Shown: positions 8,473 through 17,244 of the stretch, piece by piece | Position numbering within the stretch: the first letter of the stretch is position 1 | How the letters are laid out: the number at the start of each line of letters is the position of its first letter | Source: Chthoniobacter flavus Ellin428 | GTDB taxonomy: Bacteria; Verrucomicrobiota; Verrucomicrobiia; Chthoniobacterales; Chthoniobacteraceae | DNA length: 64,000 nucleotides | Assembly: GCF_000173075.1 (NCBI RefSeq) | Contig: NZ_ABVL01000027.1 | Location: forward strand, 22,404 to 86,403 | Direction: 5' to 3' | Made by a program: the position numbers and the translations under genes | The notes under the pieces: generated by a model | The model's database searches: none | What the model was told of the DNA's origin: nothing | Seen by the model: the letters and a program-made list of their open reading frames with translations, nothing else

Positions 8473-8555
8473 GCAGAAAAGGGTGGCCGACGACGGAGCC
8501 GGAGCATTATCCACATCTTTTCCAAAGGGTATAAGACGATTCGGTCGGCAGCCTT

Positions 8556-8661
8556 TGGGAGTGGCGACTTTCCAGTCGCCCTGCGTCGCGTAGCGACGCC
8601 CAAAAAAGGGAGCGCTTCGCGCAACGGTTTTTCGGTCGGCGACTAGAAAGTCGCCGCTCCC
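8556..8661. repeat. Palindromic 105-bp element, copy B
   Basis: Left arm GGGAGTGGCGACTTTCCAGT and right arm (reverse complement) GGGAGCGGCGACTTTCTAGT agree at 22 of 24 bases over their full length. Each arm can also fold on itself (GGCGAC..GTCGCC). Inside are a CGTCGCGTAGCGACG hairpin, a C2A6 run and a GCGCTTCGCGC hairpin. This is the same ground plan as 2337-2440. It lies between the ATP-grasp gene and the rplK terminator. Confidence 0.8.
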
Positions 8662-8693
8662 AGCACCGTCTAGTGGCCGCCCGTTTCAAATAG

Positions 8694-8725
8694 AAAGACC
8701 GGTCATCTTGCGATGACCGGTCTTT
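8694..8725. terminator. 14-bp stem-loop terminator after rplK
   Basis: AAAGACCGGTCATC, loop TTGC, then the perfect complement GATGACCGGTCTTT. It lies 43 bp beyond the rplK stop on the minus strand, where the right half ends in TTTCTATTTG. The U-tract is modest on both strands, so it could serve either direction. It marks the end of the secE-nusG-rplK transcript. Confidence 0.75.
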
Positions 8726-8768
8726 GAAGTTTTGCGTTGGCGGCGAGGTTCGCCGTCCAGAAGTTCGC

Positions 8769-9197
8769 TTACTGCGGCTCGACTTCGACACCCATCTGGC
8801 GGGCGGTGCCGGCGATGATGCGGTAGGCAGCTTCTTCGGTGCGGGCGTTCAGATCCTTCATCTTGATCTTCACGATGTCCTGGACCTGCTTCTTGCTGAG
8901 CTTGGCAACCTTCTGCTTGTTCGGTTCCTTGGAACCGGAAGCGATATTGGCGACCTTCTTGATCAGCACCGAAGCCGGCGGGCTCTTGGTGATGAAGGTG
9001 AAGCTCTTGTCCTTGTAGACGGTGATGACGACCGGAAGGATGTCGCCGGCCTGCTTCTGCGTTGCGGCGTTGAACTCCTTGCAGAACGCCATGATGTTGA
9101 CGCCCTGCTGACCGAGCGCGGGGCCGACGGGCGGCGCGGGGTTGGCCTGTCCGGCCGGGATTTGCAATTTGATTTGTCCGACGATTTCTTTAGCCAT
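8769..9197 (-). CDS. rplK: 50S ribosomal protein uL11
   Basis: A 142-residue full-length uL11 starting MAKEIVGQIKLQIPAGQANP and carrying the PPVGPALGQQGVNIMAFCKEFN hallmark. It ends with the rRNA-binding C-terminal domain (GTARQMGVEVE). It forms the base of the ribosomal L7/L12 stalk. It follows nusG on the minus strand across a 107-bp gap that holds a short tandem repeat. It is followed by a strong hairpin and then opposite-strand genes, so rplA, rplJ and rplL are not adjacent as they are in most bacteria. Confidence 0.98.
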   Translation of the reverse strand: MAKEIVGQIKLQIPAGQANPAPPVGPALGQQGVNIMAFCKEFNAATQKQAGDILPVVITVYKDKSFTFITKSPPASVLIKKVANIASGSKEPNKQKVAKLSKKQVQDIVKIKMKDLNARTEEAAYRIIAGTARQMGVEVEPQ

Positions 9198-9208
9198 GTG
9201 CTAGGAAA

Positions 9209-9240
9209 AGTTGATGGTGATTAGTTGATAGTTGATAGAG
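9209..9240. repeat. Short-period tandem repeat (unit AGTTGAT) upstream of rplK
   Basis: Three degenerate 7-bp units reading AGTTGAT lie in the nusG-rplK gap, 12 bp upstream of the rplK start. It belongs to the class of short-period intergenic repeats seen throughout the window. Confidence 0.55.
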
Positions 9241-9304
9241 GCGGACGGGAGAAGATGGTGTCTGGCGTTTTGTTGTGCGTTGCTAAACAGAACGTCAAAA
9301 AAAA

Positions 9305-9871
9305 TTACGTGCGTTCGATCTGCCAGTATTCGAGCTCGGCGATCGCTTCGCGACCGAAGATGGAAATGCTGACGCGGATCTTACCGCGGTCGGGGTCGAT
9401 CTCGGTGACGGTGCCGCTCTGGTTCTGGAACGGTCCATCGGAAACCTTGACGGTTTCGCCGACGTTGAACTCGATCTTCGGCTTGGCCTTCTCTTCGGTG
9501 CCACGCACTTGCGCGAGCACGGCTTCGACTTCGGAGGGCCGCATCGGAATCGGTCGTTCCTTGTTGCCAGCGAAGCCAATGACGCCAGTGGTTTCGCGAA
9601 TGAAATACCAGGTGCGGTCGACGGGCTGCCGGTTCTCGTCGAGGAGCCACATGTTCACCAGCACGTAGCCGGGCATGAGCTTGCGGACGGTCTCAGTCTT
9701 CTTGCCCCGCTTCACTTCGGAGACACGCTCCGTGGGCACGATGACTTCGTAGACGAAATCACTCATCTCCTCGGTCTTGATCCGCTTGGTCAAGTTATCG
9801 AGGACTTTATTTTCCTGCCCGGCGAGGACCTGGACAGCATACCACTGGGCGCGTTTCTCTTCTTCTGTCAT
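9305..9871 (-). CDS. nusG: Transcription termination/antitermination factor NusG
   Basis: A 188-residue NusG. The NGN domain occupies residues about 8-125 (QWYAVQVLAGQENKVLDNL, PGYVLVNMWL, FIRETTGVIGF). The KOW domain is at about 132-165 (FNVGETVKVSDGPF, SGTVTEIDPDRGK). It binds RNA polymerase and couples transcription to translation or Rho. It lies four bases downstream of the secE stop, in the conserved secE-nusG order, and is probably cotranscribed with secE and rplK. Confidence 0.98.
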   Translation of the reverse strand: MTEEEKRAQWYAVQVLAGQENKVLDNLTKRIKTEEMSDFVYEVIVPTERVSEVKRGKKTETVRKLMPGYVLVNMWLLDENRQPVDRTWYFIRETTGVIGFAGNKERPIPMRPSEVEAVLAQVRGTEEKAKPKIEFNVGETVKVSDGPFQNQSGTVTEIDPDRGKIRVSISIFGREAIAELEYWQIERT

Positions 9872-9875
9872 GGGT

Positions 9876-10097
9876 TTAGCGGGCGGTTTTGGTGATGAAA
9901 CCGACGATGGTTTGCAAAAGGAATTCCCAGCCGGCGATATAGCCGCTCAGGAGCAACATGGCGATGACGACGATGAGTGTCGAATCGACCAGTTCCTTGT
10001 ACTTCTTCATGCCCTTCTCCTTCGGCTCCCAGGGCCAGGAAGCTTTCTGGAGTTCGACTTTGACTTCGCTAACGAAGGATTGTTTGGATCCGAGCAT
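9876..10097 (-). CDS. secE: Preprotein translocase subunit SecE
   Basis: A 73-residue single-span SecE. The amphipathic cytoplasmic helix FVSEVKVELQKASWP carries the conserved E..K..WP motif and is followed by one membrane helix (STLIVVIAMLLLSGYIAGWEF). It is the minimal SecE type found in most bacteria. It sits between tRNA-Trp and nusG as in many genomes. The 121 bp to the tRNA hold an inverted-repeat element. Confidence 0.97.
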   Translation of the reverse strand: MLGSKQSFVSEVKVELQKASWPWEPKEKGMKKYKELVDSTLIVVIAMLLLSGYIAGWEFLLQTIVGFITKTAR

Positions 10098-10106
10098 GGA
10101 GAAAAT

Positions 10107-10208
10107 TTAGGGGTTTAGCACTTAGGATTTAGCATTTGAAATACGCGGGAGCGGGAGCTGACGCGGAGCGGAGGAAAATGCCAAATGTTAAATCCTAAAT
10201 GCTATTTT
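10107..10208. repeat. Inverted pair of TTTAGCA/TTTAGGA short-period repeats
   Basis: The left arm around 10111-10140 (TTTAGCA-CTTAGGA-TTTAGCA) and the right arm around 10177-10207 are reverse complements at roughly 25 of 29 positions. Each arm is made of degenerate 7-bp units. The pair lies between tRNA-Trp and secE inside a presumably transcribed spacer, so it could form a large RNA hairpin. Confidence 0.65.
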
Positions 10209-10218
10209 TTGAAAAAAG

Positions 10219-10291
10219 CACGGCAGGAGGGAATCGAACCCCCAACCGGCGGTTTTGGAGACCGCTGCTCTACCAGTTGAGCTACTGCCGT
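10219..10291 (-). tRNA. tRNA-Trp (anticodon CCA)
   Basis: A 73-nt cloverleaf on the minus strand. The acceptor ACGGCAG pairs with CTGCCGT. The D arm is GCTC..GAGC, the anticodon stem GCGGT..ACCGC holds loop CTCCAAA, and the T arm GGGGG-TTCGATT-CCCTC closes the fold. The discriminator is G, and CCA is not encoded. The tuf, tRNA-Trp, secE order is widely conserved. Confidence 0.95.
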
Positions 10292-10357
10292 AGGTTTCGC
10301 CGAAAAACGCGGAGCGGATGACTGGCATCCGCTCCGCGCAAATTTCAGCAAGTTTGC

Positions 10358-11561
<1,204 letters not shown>

Positions 11562-11616
11562 AGGGTCAGGTGGAGGTAGGTGGTTTAGGTTTAGTTGTTT
11601 ATGGAAATCTGCCGGA

Positions 11617-11690
11617 TGGAGCCTGCGACCGGGATTGAACCGGTGACCTCGTCTTACCAAGGACGTGCTCTACCACTGAGCTACGCAGGC
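11617..11690 (-). tRNA. tRNA-Thr (anticodon GGT), one base missing from anticodon stem
   Basis: On the minus strand the acceptor GCCTGCG pairs with CGCAGGC, followed by T and an encoded CCA. The D arm GCTC..GAGC and T arm CCGG-TTCAATC-CCGG are intact. The anticodon region reads CGTCC-TTGGTAA-GACG, whereas a normal stem needs GGACG. One C is missing on the plus strand near 11653. With the base restored this is an ordinary 75-nt tRNA-Thr. It lies upstream of tuf, the usual place. Confidence 0.85.
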
Positions 11691-11904
11691 AACTGCATCC
11701 AGGTGCACTTAAAAATCAGAGGCTTTTAGACCTCCGTCCGCCCTCGGTTTCGAGAGTGAAAAAGCCCGTCCCACAACGACCTTCTAGTCGTGAGCAGGTC
11801 AGGCAATTTCGCATCTCTTTGACGGAGAGCGGGTGCGCAAACTAGCAAAGGCGAGTGGGGTGTCAAAAAGAATTTGGGAATTCGCGCAATCAGAGAGGCG
11901 TTTG

Positions 11905-11983
11905 TTCCCATTCCCTTCTATTACTCCTATTCTTCCTATCGGTCCAATGGGAGGTATCGGAGGCATGGGAACCATGGGAACCC
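11905..11983. repeat. Low-complexity near-palindrome (CCTATT / GGAGGTAT units)
   Basis: A run of pyrimidine-rich units (CTATTACTCCTATTCTTCC) faces purine-rich units (GGAGGTATCGGAGGCATGGG) around the centre GGTCCAATGG. It occupies the 326-bp gap between tRNA-Thr and the alpha-E gene, in which I see no gene. It is one of the short-period repeat loci. Confidence 0.5.
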
Positions 11984-12017
11984 GAGGCGGCGAAACTCTC
12001 GCCACCCTGTCCTGCTA

Positions 12018-13010
12018 TTACGCCTGCTGCTGTTCCTGCCCTCCGGCCGGCTCCATCCACTCGCAGTATTTCGAGTGCATCGCGCTGCTGATCTCGATGA
12101 GCCGCAACTGGATGCCGTCGAGGTATTCGTGGAGGCCTATTTTGAAAACGTCCGCGATCCGGGTAAAATTCAGGTCCGAGCAGAGGCGACCGGAGAGACG
12201 CTCGGCGTCGGTGCAGAAATGGCCGCGTTCGCAGCCGGAGATGCGGTGTAGCGCGGCGTCGACGCCCTCGACACAAAACCGGATGGAGCGCGGGAAGCTG
12301 TCGTGCAGGAGGATGAACTCGGCGACCGACCACGGCGTAACCTGGCCGGTGTGGATTTTCCGATACGCCTCGAAGGCGCTGCACGATTTCAGCACGGCCT
12401 GCCATTGGATGGTATCGACGTTGCCGCCGACCTCTTCGCCGCGCGGCAGGAGGATGTGATACTTGAGATCGAGGATGCGCGAGGTGCTATCCGCCCGCTC
12501 GAGATACTTGCCGATCTGCAGGAAATGCCAGCCTTCGCCATGGGTGAGCGTGGCGGCGGTGGTGCCGTGGAATTGATGGGAGCAATCGACGACGTGACGG
12601 AAAAAATCGATCGCGCTGGAGGCGAACATCTGCCGGGCAGCCGGAGAGTTCAGCCACAGGTAAAGGCCATTGATGCGCTCCCACATTTCGCTGGAGATGT
12701 ACTCGCGGACCGTGCGGGCATTCTCGCGCGCCGCGGCGACGGACGAGCGAATCGAATTCGGATTCTCCTTCGCGAAGGTGACGAACTCGCAAACCGTGTC
12801 CGCATTCGTGACCTCGTAGAGCGAGTTGAAAAGTTTCTGATCTTCGAGCGAGGCGAGGATCGGTTCCCAATCGATCTTGTCTCCATCCACCCCGGTATTT
12901 TCGTCGTCCAGAGTGACCTGCAGATTGACGTCGAGGATACGTGAATTGTTCTCAGCCCGCTCGATGTAGCGAGCCATCCAGTAGAGTGAATCTGCGACGC
13001 GAGAAAGCAT
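12018..13010 (-). CDS. Alpha-E domain protein (DUF403)
   Basis: A 330-residue all-helical protein opening MLSRVADSLYWMARYIERAENNSRILDV, the signature of the alpha-E/DUF403 family. It contains repeated helical pairs such as ARTVREYISSEMWERINGLY. Members are nearly always encoded beside a circularly permuted ATP-grasp protein and often a transglutaminase-like protease, and are thought to act with them on a peptide modification. Here the ATP-grasp partner is directly upstream at 13234-14685. No transglutaminase gene is in the window. Confidence 0.9.
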   Translation of the reverse strand: MLSRVADSLYWMARYIERAENNSRILDVNLQVTLDDENTGVDGDKIDWEPILASLEDQKLFNSLYEVTNADTVCEFVTFAKENPNSIRSSVAAARENARTVREYISSEMWERINGLYLWLNSPAARQMFASSAIDFFRHVVDCSHQFHGTTAATLTHGEGWHFLQIGKYLERADSTSRILDLKYHILLPRGEEVGGNVDTIQWQAVLKSCSAFEAYRKIHTGQVTPWSVAEFILLHDSFPRSIRFCVEGVDAALHRISGCERGHFCTDAERLSGRLCSDLNFTRIADVFKIGLHEYLDGIQLRLIEISSAMHSKYCEWMEPAGGQEQQQA

Positions 13011-13013
13011 GGG

Positions 13014-13240
13014 AACGTGGAGTGGAAAGTGAAGGTGAAAGTGGAAAGTGCCGGGCGTGCTCTGCTTGTGAGCCTGGTGCTACGGAGAGTGGCGGGTGAA
13101 GGTGGAAAATGACACGTGCGTTTTCGATACGTATGGCAAAAGCACATTTTCACTTTTCCGTGAGAGACCAAGCAAACCGCGCCATGTCGTTGCGTGTGGC
13201 AAAGGAATCACTTTCCACTTTCACTTTCACGTTTCACTCC
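13014..13240. repeat. Inverted pair of GTGAAAGTGGAAA-type repeats
   Basis: The left arm near 13020-13051 (GGAGTGGAAAGTGAAGGTGA, continuing AAGTGGAAAGTG) is matched by the reverse complement near 13206-13240. An inner hairpin around 13098-13160 pairs GTGGAAAATG with CATTTTCAC. It fills the gap between the alpha-E and ATP-grasp genes. Its right arm reaches the last codons of the latter. Confidence 0.65.
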
Positions 13241-14685
13241 CCATCCACCACCCAGGAGTCTTTCGATCCCCCACCCTGCGAGGAATTCACGACCAGTGAA
13301 CCCTTGCGCAGAGCCACGCGCGTGAGGCCGCCAGGGATGATGGTGATCTTTTCCCCACTCAAAATATACGGCCGCAGATCCACGTGGCGGCCTTCCACCA
13401 CTCCATCGCAGAAGCTCGGGCTGCGCGAGAGCGAAATGACCGGCTGCGCGACGTAATTGCGCGGATCCTGGATGATCGCCTGACGGAATTTCTCGTGCTC
13501 TTCTTTCGTGGCATGCGGGCCGATGAGCATGCCGTAGCCGCCGCTCTCGTTCGCGCTCTTGATGACGAGTTCCGGAAGGTGATCGAGCACGTATTTGCGG
13601 TCCTTCTCGAACATCGTCAGCCAGGTCGGCACATTCGGCAGAATAGGCTCTTCGCCGAGGTAGAATTTGATCATCCGCGGCACGAAATAATACATCACCT
13701 TGTCATCGGCGATACCGGTCCCGATGGCGTTGGCGAGGTTGACATTGCCCTTGCGATAGGCACCGACGATGCCCGGCACGCCGAGCACGGAATCCTTGCG
13801 GAAGACGGTGGGATCGATGAAGTCGTCATCGATGCGCCGATAGATAACGTCCACGCGTTTGAGCCCTTTGGTGGTCTTCATGTAGACCACGTCGTCGCGC
13901 ACGATGAGGTCCTGGCCGACAACGATCTCGATGCCCATGGCGCGGGCGAGATACGAGTGCTCGAAATAGGCCGAGTTGTAGATTCCCGGCGTAAGCAGCA
14001 CCACGGTCGGCTCCTCCGGCTTCGGGCAATTCGGCGGCGCGACATGGCGCAGGAGATTGAGCAATTCCTGGCCATAATGATCGACCGGCCGCACTTTCAC
14101 CCGCCCGAAGAGCTGCGGGAAGACGCGCTTCATCACCTGCCGGTTTTCGAGCACGTAGCTGACGCCGGAAGGACACCGCCCATTGTCCTCGAGCACGAGG
14201 TATTTTCCCTCGTGATCGCGGATCAAATCGCTGCCGCAAATGTGGATGTAGATGTCCTTCGGCACGTCGAAGCCCATGAACTCCGGCCGGAAATGTTTCG
14301 CGCTCTTCACCACTTCCTCGGGGATGATCCCCTCCTTCACGATCCGCTGTTCGTGGTAGATATCGTGCAGGAATTGGTTCAACGCCTGGATACGCTGCAC
14401 GAGCCCGCGCTCGACGTGTTCCCACTCTTCGCTGGGGATGATTCGCGGAAAAAGGTCGAAGGGAAAAATGCGCTCCGTGCCCTGGTTGTCGCTATAGACG
14501 GTAAAGGTAATCCCTTGATTGAGAAACGTGGCCGTGGCCAGAGCCTGCTTGCGCTCCACTTCGCCATCGACCATCCCTTCAAACCGCTCGAGCACTTCCC
14601 GATAATGTGGACGCACCTGGCCCGGCGCGGCGAACATCTCATCATAAAAATCGCCTACGTCGTAGTTACCGAAGAGTTGTCCCAT
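13234..14685 (-). CDS. Circularly permuted ATP-grasp protein
   Basis: A 483-residue member of the circularly permuted ATP-grasp type 2 family (formerly DUF404/DUF407), starting MGQLFGNYDVGDFYDEMF. Typical segments are FDVPKDIYIHICGSDLIRD, LVLEDNGRCPSGVSYVLENR, TPGIYNSAYFEHSYLARAMG, VIYRRIDDDFIDP and LVIKSANESGGYGMLIGP. These proteins are predicted peptide ligases. It lies upstream of the alpha-E gene, its standard partner. The C-terminal GGGSKDSWVVDGE agrees with homologues, although the last bases overlap a repeat arm. Confidence 0.92.
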   Translation of the reverse strand: MGQLFGNYDVGDFYDEMFAAPGQVRPHYREVLERFEGMVDGEVERKQALATATFLNQGITFTVYSDNQGTERIFPFDLFPRIIPSEEWEHVERGLVQRIQALNQFLHDIYHEQRIVKEGIIPEEVVKSAKHFRPEFMGFDVPKDIYIHICGSDLIRDHEGKYLVLEDNGRCPSGVSYVLENRQVMKRVFPQLFGRVKVRPVDHYGQELLNLLRHVAPPNCPKPEEPTVVLLTPGIYNSAYFEHSYLARAMGIEIVVGQDLIVRDDVVYMKTTKGLKRVDVIYRRIDDDFIDPTVFRKDSVLGVPGIVGAYRKGNVNLANAIGTGIADDKVMYYFVPRMIKFYLGEEPILPNVPTWLTMFEKDRKYVLDHLPELVIKSANESGGYGMLIGPHATKEEHEKFRQAIIQDPRNYVAQPVISLSRSPSFCDGVVEGRHVDLRPYILSGEKITIIPGGLTRVALRKGSLVVNSSQGGGSKDSWVVDGE

Positions 14686-14705
14686 ATAAATCCCTTGGGG
14701 CGGCG

Positions 14706-15230
14706 CTAAGTGACGGCGAGGGCCGGCACAAAGTCACACGAGGCGCTCGTCGATCCGAACTTCGGATAGACGAACTTACAGGCCGTCGTGTTTTCCTTCG
14801 TGATCCCCGACGCCTGCAACAGCCCCCCCTCGCTCAGCTGCGCGAGGGAAGCATGCAGCAGCGCCGTGCCGAGTCCGCGATTGCAGTATTCGGAAAGGAC
14901 GGAAGGACCGGAGACCAGATTCGAATCCGCCGCCGGGTCGGTATTGAGCACCGAGGTAGCAATGATGCGCGGCCCATGGGCAATGACGATGGCCGGAACG
15001 GCTTCGCGCTGAAAGGCGAGATCGAGCTGCAATTCGAGACGTTCGCGGAACTGGTTCAGCGTATCGCTCCATGTGGAATCGAGCGCAAACGCCGTCATTA
15101 CCACATGCGCCACCAGCTTGGCCTCTTCGCGCGTGGCGGCACGAACCGTGAAGTGGGCCGGAAGCGGTCTTTCAAGGGGCGGCAAAGTCTTGATCTGCCA
15201 GGTGAAGCGCTTCCAGCGCACTAATTTCAT
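14706..15230 (-). CDS. GNAT-family N-acetyltransferase
   Basis: A 174-residue protein. After a short N-terminal extension the GNAT fold begins (HFTVRAATREEAKLVAHVVM). The acetyl-CoA-binding region is VLSEYCNRGLGTALLHASLA with the RGLG pyrophosphate loop, followed by the closing LLQASGITKENTTACKFVYPKFG. It lies 20 bp upstream of the ATP-grasp gene in the same direction, so the three genes may form a transcript. The substrate is unknown. Confidence 0.75.
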   Translation of the reverse strand: MKLVRWKRFTWQIKTLPPLERPLPAHFTVRAATREEAKLVAHVVMTAFALDSTWSDTLNQFRERLELQLDLAFQREAVPAIVIAHGPRIIATSVLNTDPAADSNLVSGPSVLSEYCNRGLGTALLHASLAQLSEGGLLQASGITKENTTACKFVYPKFGSTSASCDFVPALAVT

Positions 15231-15454
15231 ATAATGGGAATTCTAAAAGCACCCCGCCGGAAAGCAATGCCGAACGCAATTTTACCTACGCAAATTGGCA
15301 ACAAATGCTGCTTGTTCCCCAACGAAACGGGATAGGAATGTCGACTGCTGTCGAAAAAATACTGCGCGCGAGATACGTAGAGAAAGTAGCGGGAAGCGAG
15401 GTAGATTTCCTTTAACCGCAAATAAACGCCCATGGGATAACGGCCTACCCACAT

Positions 15455-15530
15455 GCCATTCGTGTCCATTCGCGGTTTCCCTTTGTATGGGCCTCTGCGT
15501 CTTTGCGTCTCTGCGTTTTAAAATTTTCTT
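15455..15530. repeat. Short-period repeats CGTGTCCATT and CTCTGCGTCTTTGCGT
   Basis: Two low-complexity blocks lie in the 306-bp gap before the GNAT gene: TTCGTGTCCATTCGCGG near 15460 and CTCTGCGTCTTTGCGTCTCT near 15491. The rest of the gap (15231-15454) shows no convincing gene. A weak minus-strand ORF there overlaps the repeat and lacks a ribosome-binding site. Confidence 0.5.
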
Positions 15531-15536
15531 CGCAAC

Positions 15537-16031
15537 TCAGTTAACGATCCCCTCGAGCTTCACGGCTTCGCGGAAGGGCGTGTAAAATTCGTTCATGCGC
15601 ATGACACCGCGGCGGAGCACGGGGCGCAGGTTCACGACATCGGCGAGATTTACCACGAGGTCGACGCTGTGCTGGAAGGCCTGCATCTCGTCATTCGTCG
15701 CGAAGGTCGAACCGACAGCGACGACGAATTGCTTGCGGCGCTGCTCGTGCGGCGCGGCGATGGCCGCGGAGAGGATCGGGTTCGACGCCATTTCGCTGGC
15801 GTTGAAGTGCTCGGAAAGCACGATCACGTCATACGCATGCGCGCGCATCTTCAGCAGGATGTCCTCGAGGAAAAGACCGGTGTGAATCTTGTAATTCAGC
15901 GCGGTGAGTTGATCGACGACGATGCGCTGGACCTCGGGGACGTCCACGCAGACGAGCGCCGTCGTGTCGCCTGGCTCGAAGAGATCCAGGCGGCTTTGGA
16001 ATTCCATCATTTTTGCAGTTGGCGTGCTCAT
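15537..16031 (-). CDS. Receiver-like (pseudo-REC) protein linked to PilT
   Basis: A 164-residue protein with an alpha/beta layout like a response-regulator receiver (ALVCVDVPEVQRIVVDQLTALNYKI, then AHAYDVIVLSEHFNA). At the usual phosphoacceptor position it has VLSEHFN instead of an Asp, so phosphorylation is doubtful. Its ATG overlaps the stop of the upstream PilT-type gene by four bases (ATGA), so it is translationally coupled to the pilus motor. It could be a regulator or localisation factor of twitching motility. Confidence 0.65.
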   Translation of the reverse strand: MSTPTAKMMEFQSRLDLFEPGDTTALVCVDVPEVQRIVVDQLTALNYKIHTGLFLEDILLKMRAHAYDVIVLSEHFNASEMASNPILSAAIAAPHEQRRKQFVVAVGSTFATNDEMQAFQHSVDLVVNLADVVNLRPVLRRGVMRMNEFYTPFREAVKLEGIVN

Positions 16032-17227
16032 TTATTGGTCATCCGCAGATTGATGTAGGAGTCGTGCGTGGTGGATTCGAGGTCGAGCTTGAGACCGCTT
16101 TCCGTATCGTTCTCGAGACCGCGCTGTTTCTTCACGCCGTCGATGTAACGGGTCATCCTCGCTTTGTTCGTGGCGTAGAGATTGGCGGTGTCTTCGGTGA
16201 CGAGACCGGCTTGGTAGGCGCGGGCGATCGATTGGTCGAAGGTCGTCCAGCCGAACGTGGCATTCGCCTCGATGATCTCGTAAAAGCTGCGTCCTTCCGC
16301 TTCGCCCAAGGCGACTGCTTCGCGTGTGCGCAGGTTCGAGCCCATGATTTCGTTGACCATGATCCGGCCGCCATTGACCTTCGGTGCCAGGCGCTGGCTG
16401 ACCACATAACGCAGCGTCTCGCTCAAGCGCAGGCGGAGCTGCGTTTCTTCCGCGAGGTCGAACATGCCGAGGATACGGTTGATTGATTGGCCGGCGTTGA
16501 TGGTGTGAATCGTCGAGAGCACCAGGTGGCCGGTTTCCGCCGCGGTAAGGGCAATTTCCACCGTGGCACGGTCGCGCATTTCACCCACGAGAATGACCTT
16601 CGGCGCCTGGCGGAGCGCGGAGCGCAGGCCGTTGGGAAAGGCATCGAAATCCGCGCCCAGTTCGCGCTGGTTGAAGGTGGCCTTCTTGTGCTGATGAATG
16701 TACTCGATCGGGTCCTCGAGCGTGACAACGTGCACGGCCATCGTCTCGTTGATCTCGTTGAGGAGGGCGCTGAGCGTAGTCGTTTTACCGCTGCCGGTGG
16801 CGCCGGTGACGAGGATGAGGCCGTTCTTTTCCTTGGCCATGTCCTTGAAGATCGGCGTGAGGCCGAGCGAATTCAGCGACGGCATCTCGCTCTGGCCTTT
16901 CCGCATGATGATCGCGAAATTGCCGCGCTGGCGGAAGATATTCACACGGAAGCGGGCCCGTTCCTGCAACGCGTAGCTGCAGTCGCATGCGCCGCGGGTG
17001 ACGAGATCGCGCAGGAGGTGTCGCTGGTTCCCGATGATGGTCAGCGCCAGTTGCTCGGTCTGGTAATGGGTGAGCTTGCGGATCGCCGGATTGGCAATCA
17101 CCGCCTCCTTCAGTTCGCCGAAGCTTTCCACCTGCAGTGGACGGCCGACGGAAAAAACGAGATCGGAAATGCCAGGGTGCGTGTCGAGCATCGCACCGAG
17201 GACGGCATCGAGTTCGGGTTGTCTCAT
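16028..17227 (-). CDS. PilT/PilU-type type IV pilus ATPase with C-terminal extension
   Basis: A 399-residue secretion-type ATPase. Walker A is GATGSGKTTT near residue 140, the Asp box is VVTLEDPIEYIHQH, Walker B is KVILVGEMRD, and the His box is TGHLVLSTIHT. The N-terminal domain (DLVFSVGRPLQV) has the PilT-family PAS-like fold. The C-terminus is about 40 residues longer than in canonical PilT. As the second of two tandem copies it may be the PilU-like auxiliary motor. It lies 17 bp downstream of the other copy. Confidence 0.9.
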   Translation of the reverse strand: MRQPELDAVLGAMLDTHPGISDLVFSVGRPLQVESFGELKEAVIANPAIRKLTHYQTEQLALTIIGNQRHLLRDLVTRGACDCSYALQERARFRVNIFRQRGNFAIIMRKGQSEMPSLNSLGLTPIFKDMAKEKNGLILVTGATGSGKTTTLSALLNEINETMAVHVVTLEDPIEYIHQHKKATFNQRELGADFDAFPNGLRSALRQAPKVILVGEMRDRATVEIALTAAETGHLVLSTIHTINAGQSINRILGMFDLAEETQLRLRLSETLRYVVSQRLAPKVNGGRIMVNEIMGSNLRTREAVALGEAEGRSFYEIIEANATFGWTTFDQSIARAYQAGLVTEDTANLYATNKARMTRYIDGVKKQRGLENDTESGLKLDLESTTHDSYINLRMTNK

Positions 17228-17244
17228 GTGGGGATCTTTCGGCT

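Noticed and set aside
15227..15469. 80-codon minus-strand ORF upstream of the GNAT gene
   Set aside because: Its start lies in low-complexity repeat sequence, it has no ribosome-binding site, and the peptide looks random.
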